Shown here piece by piece: positions 8,979-18,938 of a stretch of 64,000 bases of DNA. Numbering within the stretch: the first letter of the stretch is position 1; every line of letters begins with the position of its first letter. The position numbers were made by a program, and so were the translations under genes. The notes under the pieces are model-generated. The model saw only the letters and a list, made by a program, of their open reading frames with translations. It did not search any database and was not told the DNA's origin. Source of the DNA: Tissierellia bacterium. Its GTDB lineage: Bacteria > Bacillota > Clostridia > Tissierellales > Peptoniphilaceae. The stretch is from positions 39,087 to 103,086 of the forward strand of contig JAAYFJ010000012.1 in assembly GCA_012728295.1 (NCBI GenBank), in the 5' to 3' direction.

Positions 8979-9534
8979 TAATGAATTTAATGAAAGCGAA
9001 TCGAAAACTCCTAATAAAAAATATGAGGTTATTGAATTTGTGAAAACGATAGCATGGGTTTTGATATTGGCATTTGTAATCCGTACGTTTGTCTTTACTG
9101 CAACAGTAGTAAATGGAGAATCAATGACTCCTACATTGCAAAATGGAGACAGGTTAATAGCTTTGAAGTTTCCCCTATATTATAGAGGTCCTGAATATAG
9201 CGAGATAGTTGTATTAAAAGATCCACAAGGTTCTAAGAGAGACTTTATTAAAAGAGTCATAGCTTTACCTGGGGACAAGGTGGACATCATCGATGGAAAA
9301 GTATTTGTAAACGATAAAGAGATTTCTGAACCATATATAGATGAAGGGCTTTTGACAATGACTGCGGATAGCAATTCGTGGAAGCTAGGTGAGAATCAAT
9401 ACTTTGTCATGGGAGATAATAGGCATCCGGGAGGGAGCCACGATTCTAGAGCGTTTGGACAGGTTGATAAAAAAGAACTTGTAGGAATATCAACAGTTAG
9501 ATTTTGGCCGATTAATCGCATAGGAAATCCTTAA
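8965..9534 (+). CDS. lepB: Signal peptidase I (second of a tandem pair)
   Basis: Type I signal peptidase of 189 residues with the normal Gram-positive layout: short cytosolic N terminus, one membrane segment (about 24-44), catalytic Ser53 (GESMTP), Lys96 (FIKRVIALPGD), and MGDNRHPGGSHDSRAFG. I start it at ATG 8965 (GGAGAGGGG upstream) rather than at the longer frame that runs back into the first lepB. It overlaps that gene by 14 bases and lies 18 bases before lepA, so all three likely share a transcript. The two peptidases may differ in preprotein preference; this is inference. Confidence 0.92.
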   Translation: MNQNDNEFNESESKTPNKKYEVIEFVKTIAWVLILAFVIRTFVFTATVVNGESMTPTLQNGDRLIALKFPLYYRGPEYSEIVVLKDPQGSKRDFIKRVIALPGDKVDIIDGKVFVNDKEISEPYIDEGLLTMTADSNSWKLGENQYFVMGDNRHPGGSHDSRAFGQVDKKELVGISTVRFWPINRIGNP

Positions 9535-9552
9535 TAACATAGAGGTGAATAG

Positions 9553-11364
9553 ATGCAGGATAAACAATCACGTATAAGAAATTTTTCGATAATAGCTCAT
9601 ATTGACCATGGAAAGTCTACTTTAGCAGATAGATTAATAGAAACTACCGGTATGCTCACTTCACGAGAGATGCAATCTCAGGTATTAGATAGCATGGACT
9701 TGGAAAAAGAGAAGGGTATCACCATAAAGCTAAAGGCAATCAGACTTATTTACTCTGATGAAAATGGCGATGAATATATTTATAATTTAATAGATACTCC
9801 TGGACACGTGGACTTTCATTATGAAGTATCGCGTTCTTTAGCTGCTTGTGAGGGGGCATTATTGGTAGTAGATTCTACTCAAGGCGTTGAAGCTCAAACG
9901 TTAGCGAATGTTTATTTAGCTTTAGACCAGGACTTAGAAATATTGCCAGTAATTAATAAGATTGATTTACCATCTGCTAGACCAGATGAAGTAAAAACGG
10001 AAATTGAAGAAATAATTGGACTTGATGCCAGTGGAGCTCCATTGATATCCGCGAAGGCAGGAACTGGTATTCATGATGTACTAACCTATATAAGAGACCT
10101 TGTACCACCTCCATCAGGGAATTTAGACGCTCCATTAAAAGCGTTAATCTTTGATAGTTATTATGACAGCTATAAAGGCGTGACATGCTTTATTAGAGTT
10201 TTCGATGGCTGTGTAAAACCAGGTATGACTGTTAGAATGATGTCTACAGGAGATGAGTTTGAGGTTACAGAAGTTGGCGTAAATACGAGTAAACATTTGC
10301 CTGTAAACCAACTTCAAGCAGGTGAAGTTGGTTATTTGACGGCATCTATTAAAGGTGTGAGGCAAGCTAGAGTTGGGGATACCATAACAGAAGCTAAAAG
10401 ACCTACATCAGAACCTTTGCCAGGATATAAAGAAGTAACTAGCATGGTATATTGCGGCATTTATCCGGCAGAAGGGCAGGATTACAATGATGTAAGAGAT
10501 GCCTTAGAAAAACTTCAAGTTAATGATGCGGCTTTGGATTTTGAACCAGAGACATCTGCAGCACTGGGATTTGGTTATAGATGTGGATTTTTAGGTCTTC
10601 TGCACATGGAGGTCATTCAAGAGAGGCTTGATAGAGAATTTGACTTAAATATTATTACTACAGCCCCATCTGTTATTTACCATATAACTACGACAAATGG
10701 GGAGACTCTGTCAATTCAAAATCCAACAAACATGCCACCTGTCACTGAGATAAAAGCAATGGAAGAGCCGATTGTTAGAGCTAATATTATGACTCCTTCA
10801 ACATATGTAGGAGTGATTATGGAATTGTGTCAGGAGAGAAGAGGAACATATATAGGCATGGAGTACCTGGATCAGACCAGGGTACAATTGGCATATGAGC
10901 TTCCACTAAATGAAATAATCTATGATTTCTTTGATGCGCTAAAATCTAAGACCAGAGGATATGCATCTTTCGATTATGAGCCAATAGGTTATAGGGAAAG
11001 TGAATTAGTGAAGTTGGACATGCTTATTAATGGGGAAGCTGTAGATGCTTTTTCAATTATTGTCCATGAATCTAAAGCCTATGAGAGAGGTCGTTTAATT
11101 GCTGAAAGATTGGTGGATGTAATTCCGAGACACCAATTTGCAGTTCCAATTCAAGCTGCCATAGGTGGGAAAATAATAGCCAGAGAAACTGTTCGTGCAG
11201 TAAGAAAAGATGTATTGGCGAAATGCTATGGTGGAGATATTTCTCGTAAGAAAAAATTGTTGGAAAAGCAAAAGGAAGGAAAGAAACGCATGCGCTCCAT
11301 TGGTTCAGTGGAGGTGCCGCAAGAAGCTTTCTTAGCTGTGCTTAAATATGATGAAGACAAATAG
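9553..11364 (+). CDS. lepA: Translation elongation factor 4 (LepA)
   Basis: Ribosome-dependent GTPase of 603 residues that acts on stalled or mistranslocated ribosomes and in 30S assembly. The G-domain motifs are complete: [14 protein letters not shown] (G1), DTPGHVDF (G3), NKIDLPSA (G4) and SAKAGTG (G5). EF-G-like domains II, III and V and the LepA-specific C-terminal domain follow ([15 protein letters not shown]). Length is normal. ATG follows AGAGGTGA. The last 17 bases overlap hemW, an order shared with Bacillus and most Clostridia. Confidence 0.97.
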   Translation: MQDKQSRIRNFSIIAHIDHGKSTLADRLIETTGMLTSREMQSQVLDSMDLEKEKGITIKLKAIRLIYSDENGDEYIYNLIDTPGHVDFHYEVSRSLAACEGALLVVDSTQGVEAQTLANVYLALDQDLEILPVINKIDLPSARPDEVKTEIEEIIGLDASGAPLISAKAGTGIHDVLTYIRDLVPPPSGNLDAPLKALIFDSYYDSYKGVTCFIRVFDGCVKPGMTVRMMSTGDEFEVTEVGVNTSKHLPVNQLQAGEVGYLTASIKGVRQARVGDTITEAKRPTSEPLPGYKEVTSMVYCGIYPAEGQDYNDVRDALEKLQVNDAALDFEPETSAALGFGYRCGFLGLLHMEVIQERLDREFDLNIITTAPSVIYHITTTNGETLSIQNPTNMPPVTEIKAMEEPIVRANIMTPSTYVGVIMELCQERRGTYIGMEYLDQTRVQLAYELPLNEIIYDFFDALKSKTRGYASFDYEPIGYRESELVKLDMLINGEAVDAFSIIVHESKAYERGRLIAERLVDVIPRHQFAVPIQAAIGGKIIARETVRAVRKDVLAKCYGGDISRKKKLLEKQKEGKKRMRSIGSVEVPQEAFLAVLKYDEDK

Positions 11365-12451
11365 TTTGGGATTATATATTCATATTCCATTTTGTAATAA
11401 AAAATGTGACTACTGTGATTTCGTGTCCGTGACGGATTTTTCTGTCATGGACACTTATTTATCGTGCTTGGAAGAGGAGATATCATTTGAACCAGAAACA
11501 TCTTTAGTAGATACTATTTTCATAGGTGGAGGAACGCCATCTCTATTGTCACAAAAGCAATTAGATAGTCTATTTAATACCATTTATAAAGCCTATAAAG
11601 TGGATGAAAAATCAGAAATAACCATTGAGTTAAATCCAGAATCGGTTACCAAGGAAAAGTTGAAAGCCTATAAAGAAATGGGAATAAACAGGCTCTCCAT
11701 GGGTGTTCAAACATTTGATGATAGGTTGTTAAAGTCTATTGGCAGGATTAATAATATGGATAAAGCGATATCGGCCTATAAGATGATTGAAAAAAGTGGG
11801 ATAGACAATGTAAACCTTGATCTAATGATGGCATTACCTAATCAAAGCTTAACGGATATCGTAAGAGATTTGGAATGGGTAGATAAGTTAATGCCAAATC
11901 ACATTTCATATTACAGTTTGATAATTGAGGAGGATACACCTTTAGCAAAGAGGTTTAAGGGAACGGATGAAAATCTTGATAGGATTATGTACCACAAGAT
12001 AAGGGAAGCTCTTACAAAAGCTGGTTACAAACACTATGAATTGTCTAACTGGTCTAAGGCTGGATATAGCTGTAAACATAATATTAAATATTGGAAAATA
12101 AATGATTATAGGGGTTATGGAGTAGCTTCCCATAGTAGTGTGGGTGGGTTCCGCTTCAACCACGGCGATGATGTATTAGAATATATAAAGAATCCTCATA
12201 ATGTTGCAAGGGAGTTGATTGGAACGGAGGAAAGGCTTTCAGAATTCTTAATAATGGGAATTCGTCTAATGGATGGACTTAGTCGTAAGGAGATAGTGGA
12301 ACGTTTCGGTCAGGATATTTGGAGTAAGAGAGATAGGTTCTTTTCATTAATAAAGAATGGGTTAATAAGTATGGATGAGAAAAAAATACTATTAACCGAT
12401 AAAGGAATGGATTTGTGTAACGTGGTTGAAGAAGTATTGTTTTCGTTATAA
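11348..12451 (+). CDS. hemW: Radical SAM heme chaperone HemW
   Basis: Oxygen-independent coproporphyrinogen oxidase-like protein of 367 residues. It carries the radical SAM cluster motif [10 protein letters not shown] (residues 17-26) after YIHIPFC. The GGGTPS motif, ELNPES, and [15 protein letters not shown] segments are typical. The family inserts or carries heme rather than oxidising coproporphyrinogen, and no heme biosynthesis genes are near. Two ATG codons overlap the end of lepA; either 11348 or 11351 may be used. It is the last gene before the heat-shock operon. Confidence 0.92.
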   Translation: MMKTNSLGLYIHIPFCNKKCDYCDFVSVTDFSVMDTYLSCLEEEISFEPETSLVDTIFIGGGTPSLLSQKQLDSLFNTIYKAYKVDEKSEITIELNPESVTKEKLKAYKEMGINRLSMGVQTFDDRLLKSIGRINNMDKAISAYKMIEKSGIDNVNLDLMMALPNQSLTDIVRDLEWVDKLMPNHISYYSLIIEEDTPLAKRFKGTDENLDRIMYHKIREALTKAGYKHYELSNWSKAGYSCKHNIKYWKINDYRGYGVASHSSVGGFRFNHGDDVLEYIKNPHNVARELIGTEERLSEFLIMGIRLMDGLSRKEIVERFGQDIWSKRDRFFSLIKNGLISMDEKKILLTDKGMDLCNVVEEVLFSL

Positions 12452-12495
12452 TTATTAGTACAACAAGATAAAAAATATCAAAAAAACGTGGAAAT

Positions 12496-12523
12496 AACGG
12501 GGAATGCAGAGGCATTTCCCGTT
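12496..12523 (+). terminator. Hairpin after hemW, overlapping the first CIRCE site
   Basis: A 12-bp stem (12496-12507 with 12512-12523, one G-T pair) with a 4-base loop and only GTTTA beyond it. The poor T-run makes it a weak or partial terminator. It runs into the upstream CIRCE half-site. Confidence 0.5.
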
Positions 12524-12549
12524 TAGCACTCTAAGGTAAAGTTTGCTAA
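12523..12549 (+). promoter_or_regulatory. Upstream, degenerate CIRCE operator (HrcA site)
   Basis: A perfect left arm TTAGCACTC (12523-12531), a 9-base spacer, and a right arm GTTTGCTAA (12541-12549) that matches 7 of 9 bases of GAGTGCTAA. The exact N9 spacing argues for a real second HrcA binding site. It lies just upstream of the -35 box. Confidence 0.65.
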
Positions 12550-12557
12550 AAAAAGTG

Positions 12558-12586
12558 TTGACATTATGGTGTAAAAGGGTTATTAT
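12558..12586 (+). promoter_or_regulatory. Sigma-A promoter of the hrcA operon
   Basis: A perfect -35 TTGACA (12558-12563), a 17-base spacer and TATTAT (12581-12586) as -10. The predicted start of transcription lies at about 12593, just before the downstream CIRCE site. Confidence 0.88.
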
Positions 12587-12599
12587 AGTCATAGAGTTG

Positions 12600-12626
12600 T
12601 TAGCACTCAACAGTAACGAGTGCTAA
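12600..12626 (+). promoter_or_regulatory. Consensus CIRCE operator (HrcA site)
   Basis: Perfect inverted repeat TTAGCACTC-N9-GAGTGCTAA, the known binding site for the HrcA repressor. It sits between the transcription start and the hrcA ribosome binding site, so it can block transcription and remain in the mRNA leader. Confidence 0.97.
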
Positions 12627-12643
12627 AGGAAAGAGGTGATAAT

Positions 12644-13669
12644 ATGCTAGATGATCGAAAGCTAAAGGTACTAAAAGCGATCATCGACAGCTATGTGAAG
12701 CATGCAGAGCCTGTGGGTTCCAGAACTCTATCGAAGCAATATGATTTAGGCGTAAGCTCGGCTACTATAAGAAATGAAATGTCTGACCTAGAGGAATTGG
12801 GTATGCTAAATAAGCAGCATACATCCTCTGGAAGAATTCCCAGTGATAAAGCCTACAGATATTATGTAGATTATTTCATCAATCGGAAAAATGTTATTAC
12901 AGGAAAACAGGCAGAGGCCATAAAAAACCATCTCAGTGTTCATCGTCATGAGACGGAGCAGGTCTTGAAGGATTCAGTTAAGTTGTTATCAGATATTACG
13001 GGTCACACCATAGTGTTGCTTACAGATTACACTTATGATGAAACGATAAAACACATACGTTTGGCATTTGTGGACAGTAATACAATTGTGATTGTATTTA
13101 TTGGCGAGAAGATGAATCCAGAAAGTTATGTGGTTTATATGTATAAGCCCATTACAGCTGAAATAGCTCAAGCTGTTGAAATCCTGTTGAACAAATACTG
13201 TGTTACAGATGATTCCATTCCAGCTCAAATTCGTTGGGAAGCGATGATGATTGAAGCAGATAGCATAGGCGATGATATTGTGGAGTGTTTAGACGTTTTA
13301 AAACCTTATGTAATCAGCTCGATGAACCGTCTATCAAAATTAGATCTTATTACCCATGGTTTGACTCAATTAATGAACTTCCCTGATTATCAGGATATGG
13401 ATAAATTAAAGAATCTAATGCAATTCTTGGCTCAAGAAGAACAGATGGAAAAAGTTCTATGGAAAGAGAAAGGAACTGATTCTCCGGAAGTTATGATAGG
13501 TTCTGAAATGGAAGAGGATTTGTTGCGAGAATCCAGTATTATTACAGGAGACCTTACCATTGGAAATAGGCGAGTCGGCAGAGTCGCACTAGTTGGTCCT
13601 GTAAGAATGGATTATAACCGTATGATAAACACCTTATGGTCGTTTTCGACCTTATTGAATAAATTATAG
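12644..13669 (+). CDS. hrcA: Heat-inducible transcription repressor HrcA
   Basis: Repressor of 341 residues that binds CIRCE and needs GroEL to stay active, so that unfolded protein relieves repression. The N-terminal winged helix is visible (LKAIIDSYVKHAEPVGSRTLSKQYD, given here in two parts: LKAIIDSYVKHAEPV and GSRTLSKQYD), followed by SSATIRNEMSDLEELG. The GAF-like middle and C-terminal domains follow. I start it at ATG 12644 behind AAGAGGTG; an in-frame GTG at 12620 lies inside CIRCE and is rejected. It autoregulates this operon. Confidence 0.95.
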   Translation: MLDDRKLKVLKAIIDSYVKHAEPVGSRTLSKQYDLGVSSATIRNEMSDLEELGMLNKQHTSSGRIPSDKAYRYYVDYFINRKNVITGKQAEAIKNHLSVHRHETEQVLKDSVKLLSDITGHTIVLLTDYTYDETIKHIRLAFVDSNTIVIVFIGEKMNPESYVVYMYKPITAEIAQAVEILLNKYCVTDDSIPAQIRWEAMMIEADSIGDDIVECLDVLKPYVISSMNRLSKLDLITHGLTQLMNFPDYQDMDKLKNLMQFLAQEEQMEKVLWKEKGTDSPEVMIGSEMEEDLLRESSIITGDLTIGNRRVGRVALVGPVRMDYNRMINTLWSFSTLLNKL

Positions 13670-13686
13670 ATAAAGAGGTGATTTGA

Positions 13687-14229
13687 TTGACTAAAAAAAA
13701 TAGTTCTTCAAAAGAAGAAAAAACTGTAGAAGTTGAAGAAAAGCAAGAACCTGAAACGAAGACTTGTGATTTTGAAGATGAGGTTCAGGAAGAAGTGATA
13801 GAAGATGATAGTCGTATTGAGGATTTAATGATTCAGCTAACTCGCCTGCAAGCAGACTTTAAAAATTATAAGATGCGCAGTGAAAAAGAGAGGGGAGAGC
13901 TGGTATCCTTTGGGATAAAGCGCTTGTCCAATGAGCTTCTTCCAGTGATAGACAACTTTGAAAGAGCACTTAAGGAAGACGTAGGCAAAGAGGATGCTTT
14001 TTATCAGGGAATTTCCTTGATTTATGATCAGTTAATGACCGTTTTAGCGGACAATAAAATAAAGCCGATGGATTCTTTAGGAGAGCCGTTTGACCCAGAG
14101 AAACATCATGCAGTATTTTTGGAAGAAGTAGAAGGTATTGAACTTGATTGTGTATCAGAAGTATTACAAAAAGGTTATTTATTTGAAGACCAAGTATTGA
14201 GACCTGCAATGGTCAAAGTATGTAAATAA
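13687..14229 (+). CDS. grpE: Nucleotide exchange factor GrpE
   Basis: Cochaperone of 180 residues that releases ADP from DnaK. An acidic disordered N terminus (about 1-50) precedes the long dimerising helix ([20 protein letters not shown]), then [20 protein letters not shown], and a C-terminal beta wing with [10 protein letters not shown]. It starts at TTG 13687 with GAGGTG six bases before it. It lies between hrcA and dnaK with short gaps, in the standard order. Confidence 0.95.
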   Translation: MTKKNSSSKEEKTVEVEEKQEPETKTCDFEDEVQEEVIEDDSRIEDLMIQLTRLQADFKNYKMRSEKERGELVSFGIKRLSNELLPVIDNFERALKEDVGKEDAFYQGISLIYDQLMTVLADNKIKPMDSLGEPFDPEKHHAVFLEEVEGIELDCVSEVLQKGYLFEDQVLRPAMVKVCK

Positions 14230-14243
14230 GGAGGAATTTTATT

Positions 14244-16061
14244 ATGGGAAAAATTATTGGAATTGACTTAGGAACAACTAACTCATGTGTTGCAGTTATG
14301 GAAGGTGGGGAGCCTATTATTATCCCTAACGCAGAAGGAAACCGTACGACTCCTTCAGTAGTAGCATTTACTAAAGATGGGGAGAGACTAGTTGGAGAAA
14401 CTGCGAAAAGACAAGCTATTACCAATCCGGATAGAACAATTAGCTCTATCAAACGTCAAATGGGTAGTGACTATAAAAAGAATATCGATGGAAAAGACTA
14501 TACTCCTCAAGAAATTTCTGCAATGATATTACAGAAGTTAAAAGCAGATGCAGAGAGTTATCTTGGCGAGAAAGTTACTGAAGCTGTAATCACTGTTCCA
14601 GCTTATTTTACAGATAGCCAACGTCAAGCTACTAAAGACGCAGGAAGAATTGCTGGTTTAGAAGTAAAACGTATTATCAATGAACCTACAGCTGCAGCTT
14701 TAGCTTATGGAATGGACAAAGAATCAGGACACCATAAAATTATGGTTTATGACTTGGGTGGCGGAACTTTTGACGTATCCTTATTGGAATTGGGTGACGG
14801 TGTATTTGAAGTACTAGCTACTAGAGGAAATAACGCTCTTGGTGGCGATGATTTTGATGAAGCTTTAATGAACTATATTGCAGACGAGTTCAAGAAAGAG
14901 AATGGTATAGATTTACGCAATGACAATATGAGTTTGCAAAGACTAAAAGAAGCTGCTGAGAAGGCTAAAAAAGAGCTGTCTACGACCATGTCAACAAATA
15001 TTAACCTACCATTTATTACAGCTACAGCAGCTGGCCCTCTACACTTGAACCTAGATGTAACTAGAGCAAAGTTTAATGAGCTAACCGACAAATTAGTAGA
15101 AAAAACCATTGGTCCTGTAAAAGAAGCGTTAAAAGACGCTGGATTACAACCAGGAGATGTAGAGAAGGTAATATTAGTAGGTGGTTCAACTAGAATCCCC
15201 GCAGTTCAAGACGCAGTTAAAAAATTAATTGGAAAAGATCCACAAAAAGACATTAACCCTGATGAGTGTGTAGCTATTGGTGCAGCAATTCAAGGTGGAG
15301 TATTAAGTGGTGAGGTAAAAGACTTATTGTTATTAGACGTTACGCCTCTTTCACTAGGATTAGAGACACTAGGCGGAGTTACAACTAGATTAATTGAGAG
15401 AAATACTACAATTCCTACAAAAAAATCTCAAATATTTACAACTGCAGCTGATAGTCAGACAAGTGTTGATATCCACGTACTACAAGGTGAGCGTGAGATG
15501 GCTTCAGACAATACTACTTTAGGAAGATTCCAGTTAACTGGTATAGCTCCAGCTCCAAGGGGAATTCCTCAAATAGAGGTAACATTTGATATTGATGCTA
15601 ACGGCATTGTAAATGTAAGTGCTAAGGACTTGGGAACAGGTAAAGAGCAAAAAATTACAATCACAGCTTCTTCTAACCTTTCAGAAGCAGATATTGACAA
15701 AAAGATAAAAGAAGCAGAAATGCACGCTGAAGAAGATAAGAAGAAAAAAGAAAAAATTGAAGTAAAAAATAACGCTGATTCAATCATCTATCAAACCGAA
15801 AAAACACTTAAGGATTTAGAGGGCAAAATTGATGCGTCTGAGAAAGCTGATATTGAAAAACAATTAGAAGAGCTTAAAGAGGCTTCAAAAGGCGATGACA
15901 GTGATTTAATAAAGACAAAAACAGATGCTTTACAACAAGCTTTCTATAAGATTTCAGAGAAACTATATCAACAGTCTGAACAAGGTCAAGAGGGAGCTTC
16001 AGAACCTCAAGATGACGTGATGGATGCTGATTATGAAGTGGTTGACGAGGAAGAGAAATAG
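14244..16061 (+). CDS. dnaK: Chaperone DnaK (Hsp70)
   Basis: Hsp70 ATPase of 605 residues that binds exposed hydrophobic segments of client proteins in the cytosol. The nucleotide-binding domain opens with [20 protein letters not shown] and contains [17 protein letters not shown] and [10 protein letters not shown]. The linker [13 protein letters not shown] leads into the substrate-binding domain. The lid ends in the family tail ([11 protein letters not shown]). AAGGAGG stands before the ATG. A strong terminator right after the gene should make dnaK more abundant than dnaJ and the distal genes. Confidence 0.98.
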   Translation: MGKIIGIDLGTTNSCVAVMEGGEPIIIPNAEGNRTTPSVVAFTKDGERLVGETAKRQAITNPDRTISSIKRQMGSDYKKNIDGKDYTPQEISAMILQKLKADAESYLGEKVTEAVITVPAYFTDSQRQATKDAGRIAGLEVKRIINEPTAAALAYGMDKESGHHKIMVYDLGGGTFDVSLLELGDGVFEVLATRGNNALGGDDFDEALMNYIADEFKKENGIDLRNDNMSLQRLKEAAEKAKKELSTTMSTNINLPFITATAAGPLHLNLDVTRAKFNELTDKLVEKTIGPVKEALKDAGLQPGDVEKVILVGGSTRIPAVQDAVKKLIGKDPQKDINPDECVAIGAAIQGGVLSGEVKDLLLLDVTPLSLGLETLGGVTTRLIERNTTIPTKKSQIFTTAADSQTSVDIHVLQGEREMASDNTTLGRFQLTGIAPAPRGIPQIEVTFDIDANGIVNVSAKDLGTGKEQKITITASSNLSEADIDKKIKEAEMHAEEDKKKKEKIEVKNNADSIIYQTEKTLKDLEGKIDASEKADIEKQLEELKEASKGDDSDLIKTKTDALQQAFYKISEKLYQQSEQGQEGASEPQDDVMDADYEVVDEEEK

Positions 16062-16074
16062 TGATAATCTTAAA

Positions 16075-16111
16075 GGAAGCTAAATCCTAGGATTTAGCTT
16101 CCTTTTTTTTT
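16075..16111 (+). terminator. Internal terminator between dnaK and dnaJ
   Basis: A perfect 13-bp stem (16075-16087 with 16090-16102) with a 2-base loop and a run of nine T. Only about 20 bases separate it from the dnaJ start, and no new promoter is obvious, so it probably acts as a partial terminator inside the operon. Confidence 0.85.
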
Positions 16112-16132
16112 AGACTATAAGGAGTGAAAATA

Positions 16133-17251
16133 TTGCGAGATTTTTATGATATTTTAGGGGTAAATCGCGGTGCGGATACAGCGGAATTAAAGTCTGCATA
16201 TAGGAAATTAGCAAAAAAATACCACCCTGACTTAAACCCTGAAGACGAGGAAGCTGAAAAAAACTTTAAAGAGGTGAATTATGCCTATGAAGTTCTGTCA
16301 GATCCTGATAAGAGAATGCGTTATGATCGCTTTGGCGAAGCCGGAGTAAATCAGCAAGGTGGATATAGTGGAGGATTCGGAGATTTCTTTGAAGATATCT
16401 TCGATATTTTTGGTGGAGGATTTAATGGTCGTGGATCGAGAGGGCCTCAACCAAGAATTGGAGAGGATATCAATTTCCATATGAACCTTTCTTTTAAAGA
16501 ATCTGTATTTGGCTTAGAACGAGAAATCAATTTAAAGAGAGAAGTTAGTTGTCATAAGTGTGAAGGGGAAGGAATGGAGCCGGGTAGTTCCAAAAGCACC
16601 TGCCCTGTTTGCCATGGATCAGGTCAAGTAAAACAGGTTCAAAGAACATTTTTGGGACAGCATGTAACTGTTGGACAGTGTAGCAATTGTAATGGTACTG
16701 GTGCTGTTATAGAAACTCCATGTTCAAACTGTAACGGCTCTGGAAGAGAAATTAGAGAAGAGACTATTTCAGTTAAGATACCGGCAGGGGTAGACGGACA
16801 ATCAGTGCTGACAATGAGGGGCATGGGGCATACGGGAATTAACGGTGGCCCTCCAGGGGATATATATATATATTTCGATGTCGCTGAGGATGAAAAAATC
16901 ATACGCCAAGGACAGAACCTTTGGGTGGATGTCCCCCTTACGTTGGAAGAGGCTATATTTGGAACTTCAATTAATGTACCAACTATAAATGGAGTAAAGA
17001 AAGTAAAAGTATCTAAGGGAACTCAATTTTTAGATTCAGAGATTATCGGTGGCGCTGGAATGCCATCAACTAGAGGTAATATGAATGGGGACCTAATATT
17101 AAGGTATACAATGGAAATTCCTAAAGGTTCCTTAGAAATAAAATCAAAAGAAATCAAAAGGTGGAAGTTGCACAATAAAGTTGTGGATCAGAGAACATTA
17201 TTATTCGAGCATATGTCTGAAACGTTTTCCAAGGTGGAGGATAGTATATAA
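16133..17251 (+). CDS. dnaJ: Chaperone DnaJ (Hsp40)
   Basis: Cochaperone of 372 residues that delivers substrates to DnaK and stimulates its ATPase. The J domain has HPD at residues 31-33. A Gly/Phe-rich stretch ([18 protein letters not shown]) follows, then four zinc-finger repeats ([32 protein letters not shown]) and the C-terminal beta domains. I choose TTG 16133 (protein begins MRDFYDILG, as in the family), with AAGGAG at good spacing; GTG 16124 overlaps that ribosome binding site. Its stop overlaps the prmA start. Confidence 0.95.
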   Translation: MRDFYDILGVNRGADTAELKSAYRKLAKKYHPDLNPEDEEAEKNFKEVNYAYEVLSDPDKRMRYDRFGEAGVNQQGGYSGGFGDFFEDIFDIFGGGFNGRGSRGPQPRIGEDINFHMNLSFKESVFGLEREINLKREVSCHKCEGEGMEPGSSKSTCPVCHGSGQVKQVQRTFLGQHVTVGQCSNCNGTGAVIETPCSNCNGSGREIREETISVKIPAGVDGQSVLTMRGMGHTGINGGPPGDIYIYFDVAEDEKIIRQGQNLWVDVPLTLEEAIFGTSINVPTINGVKKVKVSKGTQFLDSEIIGGAGMPSTRGNMNGDLILRYTMEIPKGSLEIKSKEIKRWKLHNKVVDQRTLLFEHMSETFSKVEDSI

Positions 17252-18174
17252 TGAAATGGATTCAAATGAGCCTACATGTTTCTAAGCAAGACGAGGAGAC
17301 GGTTCTGGCAATATTAAACGATGAATTTTCTATTGAAATGCTAGAAGTTGTAGATAGAACACTAGTTGATGAGCTACAAGAACATCAGCTTTTATGGAAT
17401 TATGTAGATGACGAGCTGGTGGAAAAATGGCCAGATCACGTTGTGATAAAGATTTATATAAGAGAAGGAGAAAGTGGAGAGGCTGAATATTTAGCTATTG
17501 AAAAACGCTTAAATCCTTATTTTGTTGTGCCTTGCGACAGAAAAATGGTCGATGAAAAAGATTGGGAAAATGAATGGAAGCAATATTATAAACCAACTAA
17601 AATTGGTGATAAGGTAGTTATCGTTCCAACTTGGGAAGACTATGAACCGACAGATGGGGAGCATGTAATAAAGATGGATCCTGGTATGGCATTTGGCACA
17701 GGAACTCATGAGACAACAGCTATGTGTGGAGCCTTGCTGGAAAAATATGTTAAGACTGGGGATAGAGTTTTTGACATAGGGACCGGTAGTGGAATACTTA
17801 GCTTTATTTCGCTGATAATGGGTGCGAAAGAGGCAGTGGGAGTAGATATTGATCCGCTTAGCATAAAGGTAGCAAATGAAAATGCACAAATTAACCATAT
17901 GGATGACCGTGTTAAGTTTGTAGAAGGAGATTTATTCCATTGCTTAGAGGGAAAAGCTGAGATAATTGTTAGCAATATCGTAGCGGAAGTAATAGCTTCT
18001 ATGGTAGACGATTTAAAAAGATTTTTATCTGGAGAAGGTCTTTTAATATTATCGGGAATAATTCATGATAGGGTTGAGATGCTGGAAAATGCGTTGGCGA
18101 AGGCAGGGTTTAGATTAATAGAGAAAACTGTTGACGGTGAATGGGTAGCAATGGTGGCTGAGGTTGTAAAATGA
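17251..18174 (+). CDS. prmA: Ribosomal protein L11 methyltransferase
   Basis: SAM-dependent enzyme of 307 residues that trimethylates ribosomal protein L11. An N-terminal substrate-recognition region is followed by a class I methyltransferase fold with FDIGTGSGILSF (motif I), VGVDIDPL and IVSNIVAEVI (the N-P-P-F-like catalytic loop of the family). MDPGMAFGTGTHETT is the PrmA signature. It overlaps dnaJ and rsmE by 1-4 bases, so these genes are translated in tandem. Confidence 0.95.
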   Translation: MKWIQMSLHVSKQDEETVLAILNDEFSIEMLEVVDRTLVDELQEHQLLWNYVDDELVEKWPDHVVIKIYIREGESGEAEYLAIEKRLNPYFVVPCDRKMVDEKDWENEWKQYYKPTKIGDKVVIVPTWEDYEPTDGEHVIKMDPGMAFGTGTHETTAMCGALLEKYVKTGDRVFDIGTGSGILSFISLIMGAKEAVGVDIDPLSIKVANENAQINHMDDRVKFVEGDLFHCLEGKAEIIVSNIVAEVIASMVDDLKRFLSGEGLLILSGIIHDRVEMLENALAKAGFRLIEKTVDGEWVAMVAEVVK

Positions 18175-18938
18175 GTTCGAAATTCTACTCAACGGATATT
18201 GTAAATGGGATTGCATATTTTTCAGACGAAGATATTAAACATATGCTCGGTAGTTTGCGGTTAACAGATGGAGAGAATATTATAGTCATGACCAGCGGGA
18301 GTATAGATGAAGATTATCCCAATGGAATGGCTTTTAATGCTGAGCTTATGGTGGATGGCAAAACTGCTGTAGCTCGTCTATTGGATTCAGTAGATTTGTG
18401 GGAATATCCTTGGGAAATCACATTATTTCAAGGGCTGCCTAAGGGTGATAAACTTGAGTTTGTAGTACAAAAATCCACTGAATTAGGAGTATCTGAAATT
18501 ATTCCTGTTGAATTTGCTTTTAGTATAGCTAAGTGGAAAGATCCTAAAGGGCAGAAACTCTCTAGGTTAGAAAAGATTGCACTTTCTGCAGGGAAGCAAA
18601 GCGGTAGACTTTCGTTACCCGTTGTGCAAGGAGCCATAAGTTATAGTAATATGGTTGAAAGATTAACTGAATATGACTATGTTTTTGCGTGCTATGAAAA
18701 CGAATCCAAAATAGATATGGCAGTGGCAGTGGAGCAAATATCCAATAAACCCGCAAAAGTTGCGGTTATTATTGGGCCAGAGGGTGGCTGGAAACAGGAA
18801 GAAATGGATTTGCTAGGTGAAAAGGCAGTGGTGGTGGGTTTAGGCCCTTTTATATTGAGGACTGAAACAGCGGCTCTCGTAGCTGTAACCACTATTCTAA
18901 ATGAATATCGAATGCGAGGTATTCATGAGCAAGGATAA
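18171..18938 (+). CDS. rsmE: 16S rRNA (uracil1498-N3)-methyltransferase RsmE
   Basis: SPOUT-class methyltransferase of 255 residues that modifies U1498 in the ribosomal decoding site. An N-terminal PUA-like domain precedes the knotted C-terminal domain with VVIIGPEGGW, followed by LGPFILRTETAALVA, the conserved SAM-binding knot. The start overlaps prmA by four bases (ATGA type). It is the sixth gene of the heat-shock operon, as in Bacillus subtilis. Confidence 0.95.
   Translation: MSSKFYSTDIVNGIAYFSDEDIKHMLGSLRLTDGENIIVMTSGSIDEDYPNGMAFNAELMVDGKTAVARLLDSVDLWEYPWEITLFQGLPKGDKLEFVVQKSTELGVSEIIPVEFAFSIAKWKDPKGQKLSRLEKIALSAGKQSGRLSLPVVQGAISYSNMVERLTEYDYVFACYENESKIDMAVAVEQISNKPAKVAVIIGPEGGWKQEEMDLLGEKAVVVGLGPFILRTETAALVAVTTILNEYRMRGIHEQG

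Noticed and set aside
12620..12643. Upstream GTG start for hrcA
   Set aside because: It lies inside the right arm of CIRCE and before the clear ribosome binding site; ATG 12644 fits far better.
16859..16873. ATATATATAT run in dnaJ
   Set aside because: Encodes an in-frame DIYIYFD beta strand normal for DnaJ; not a repeat element.
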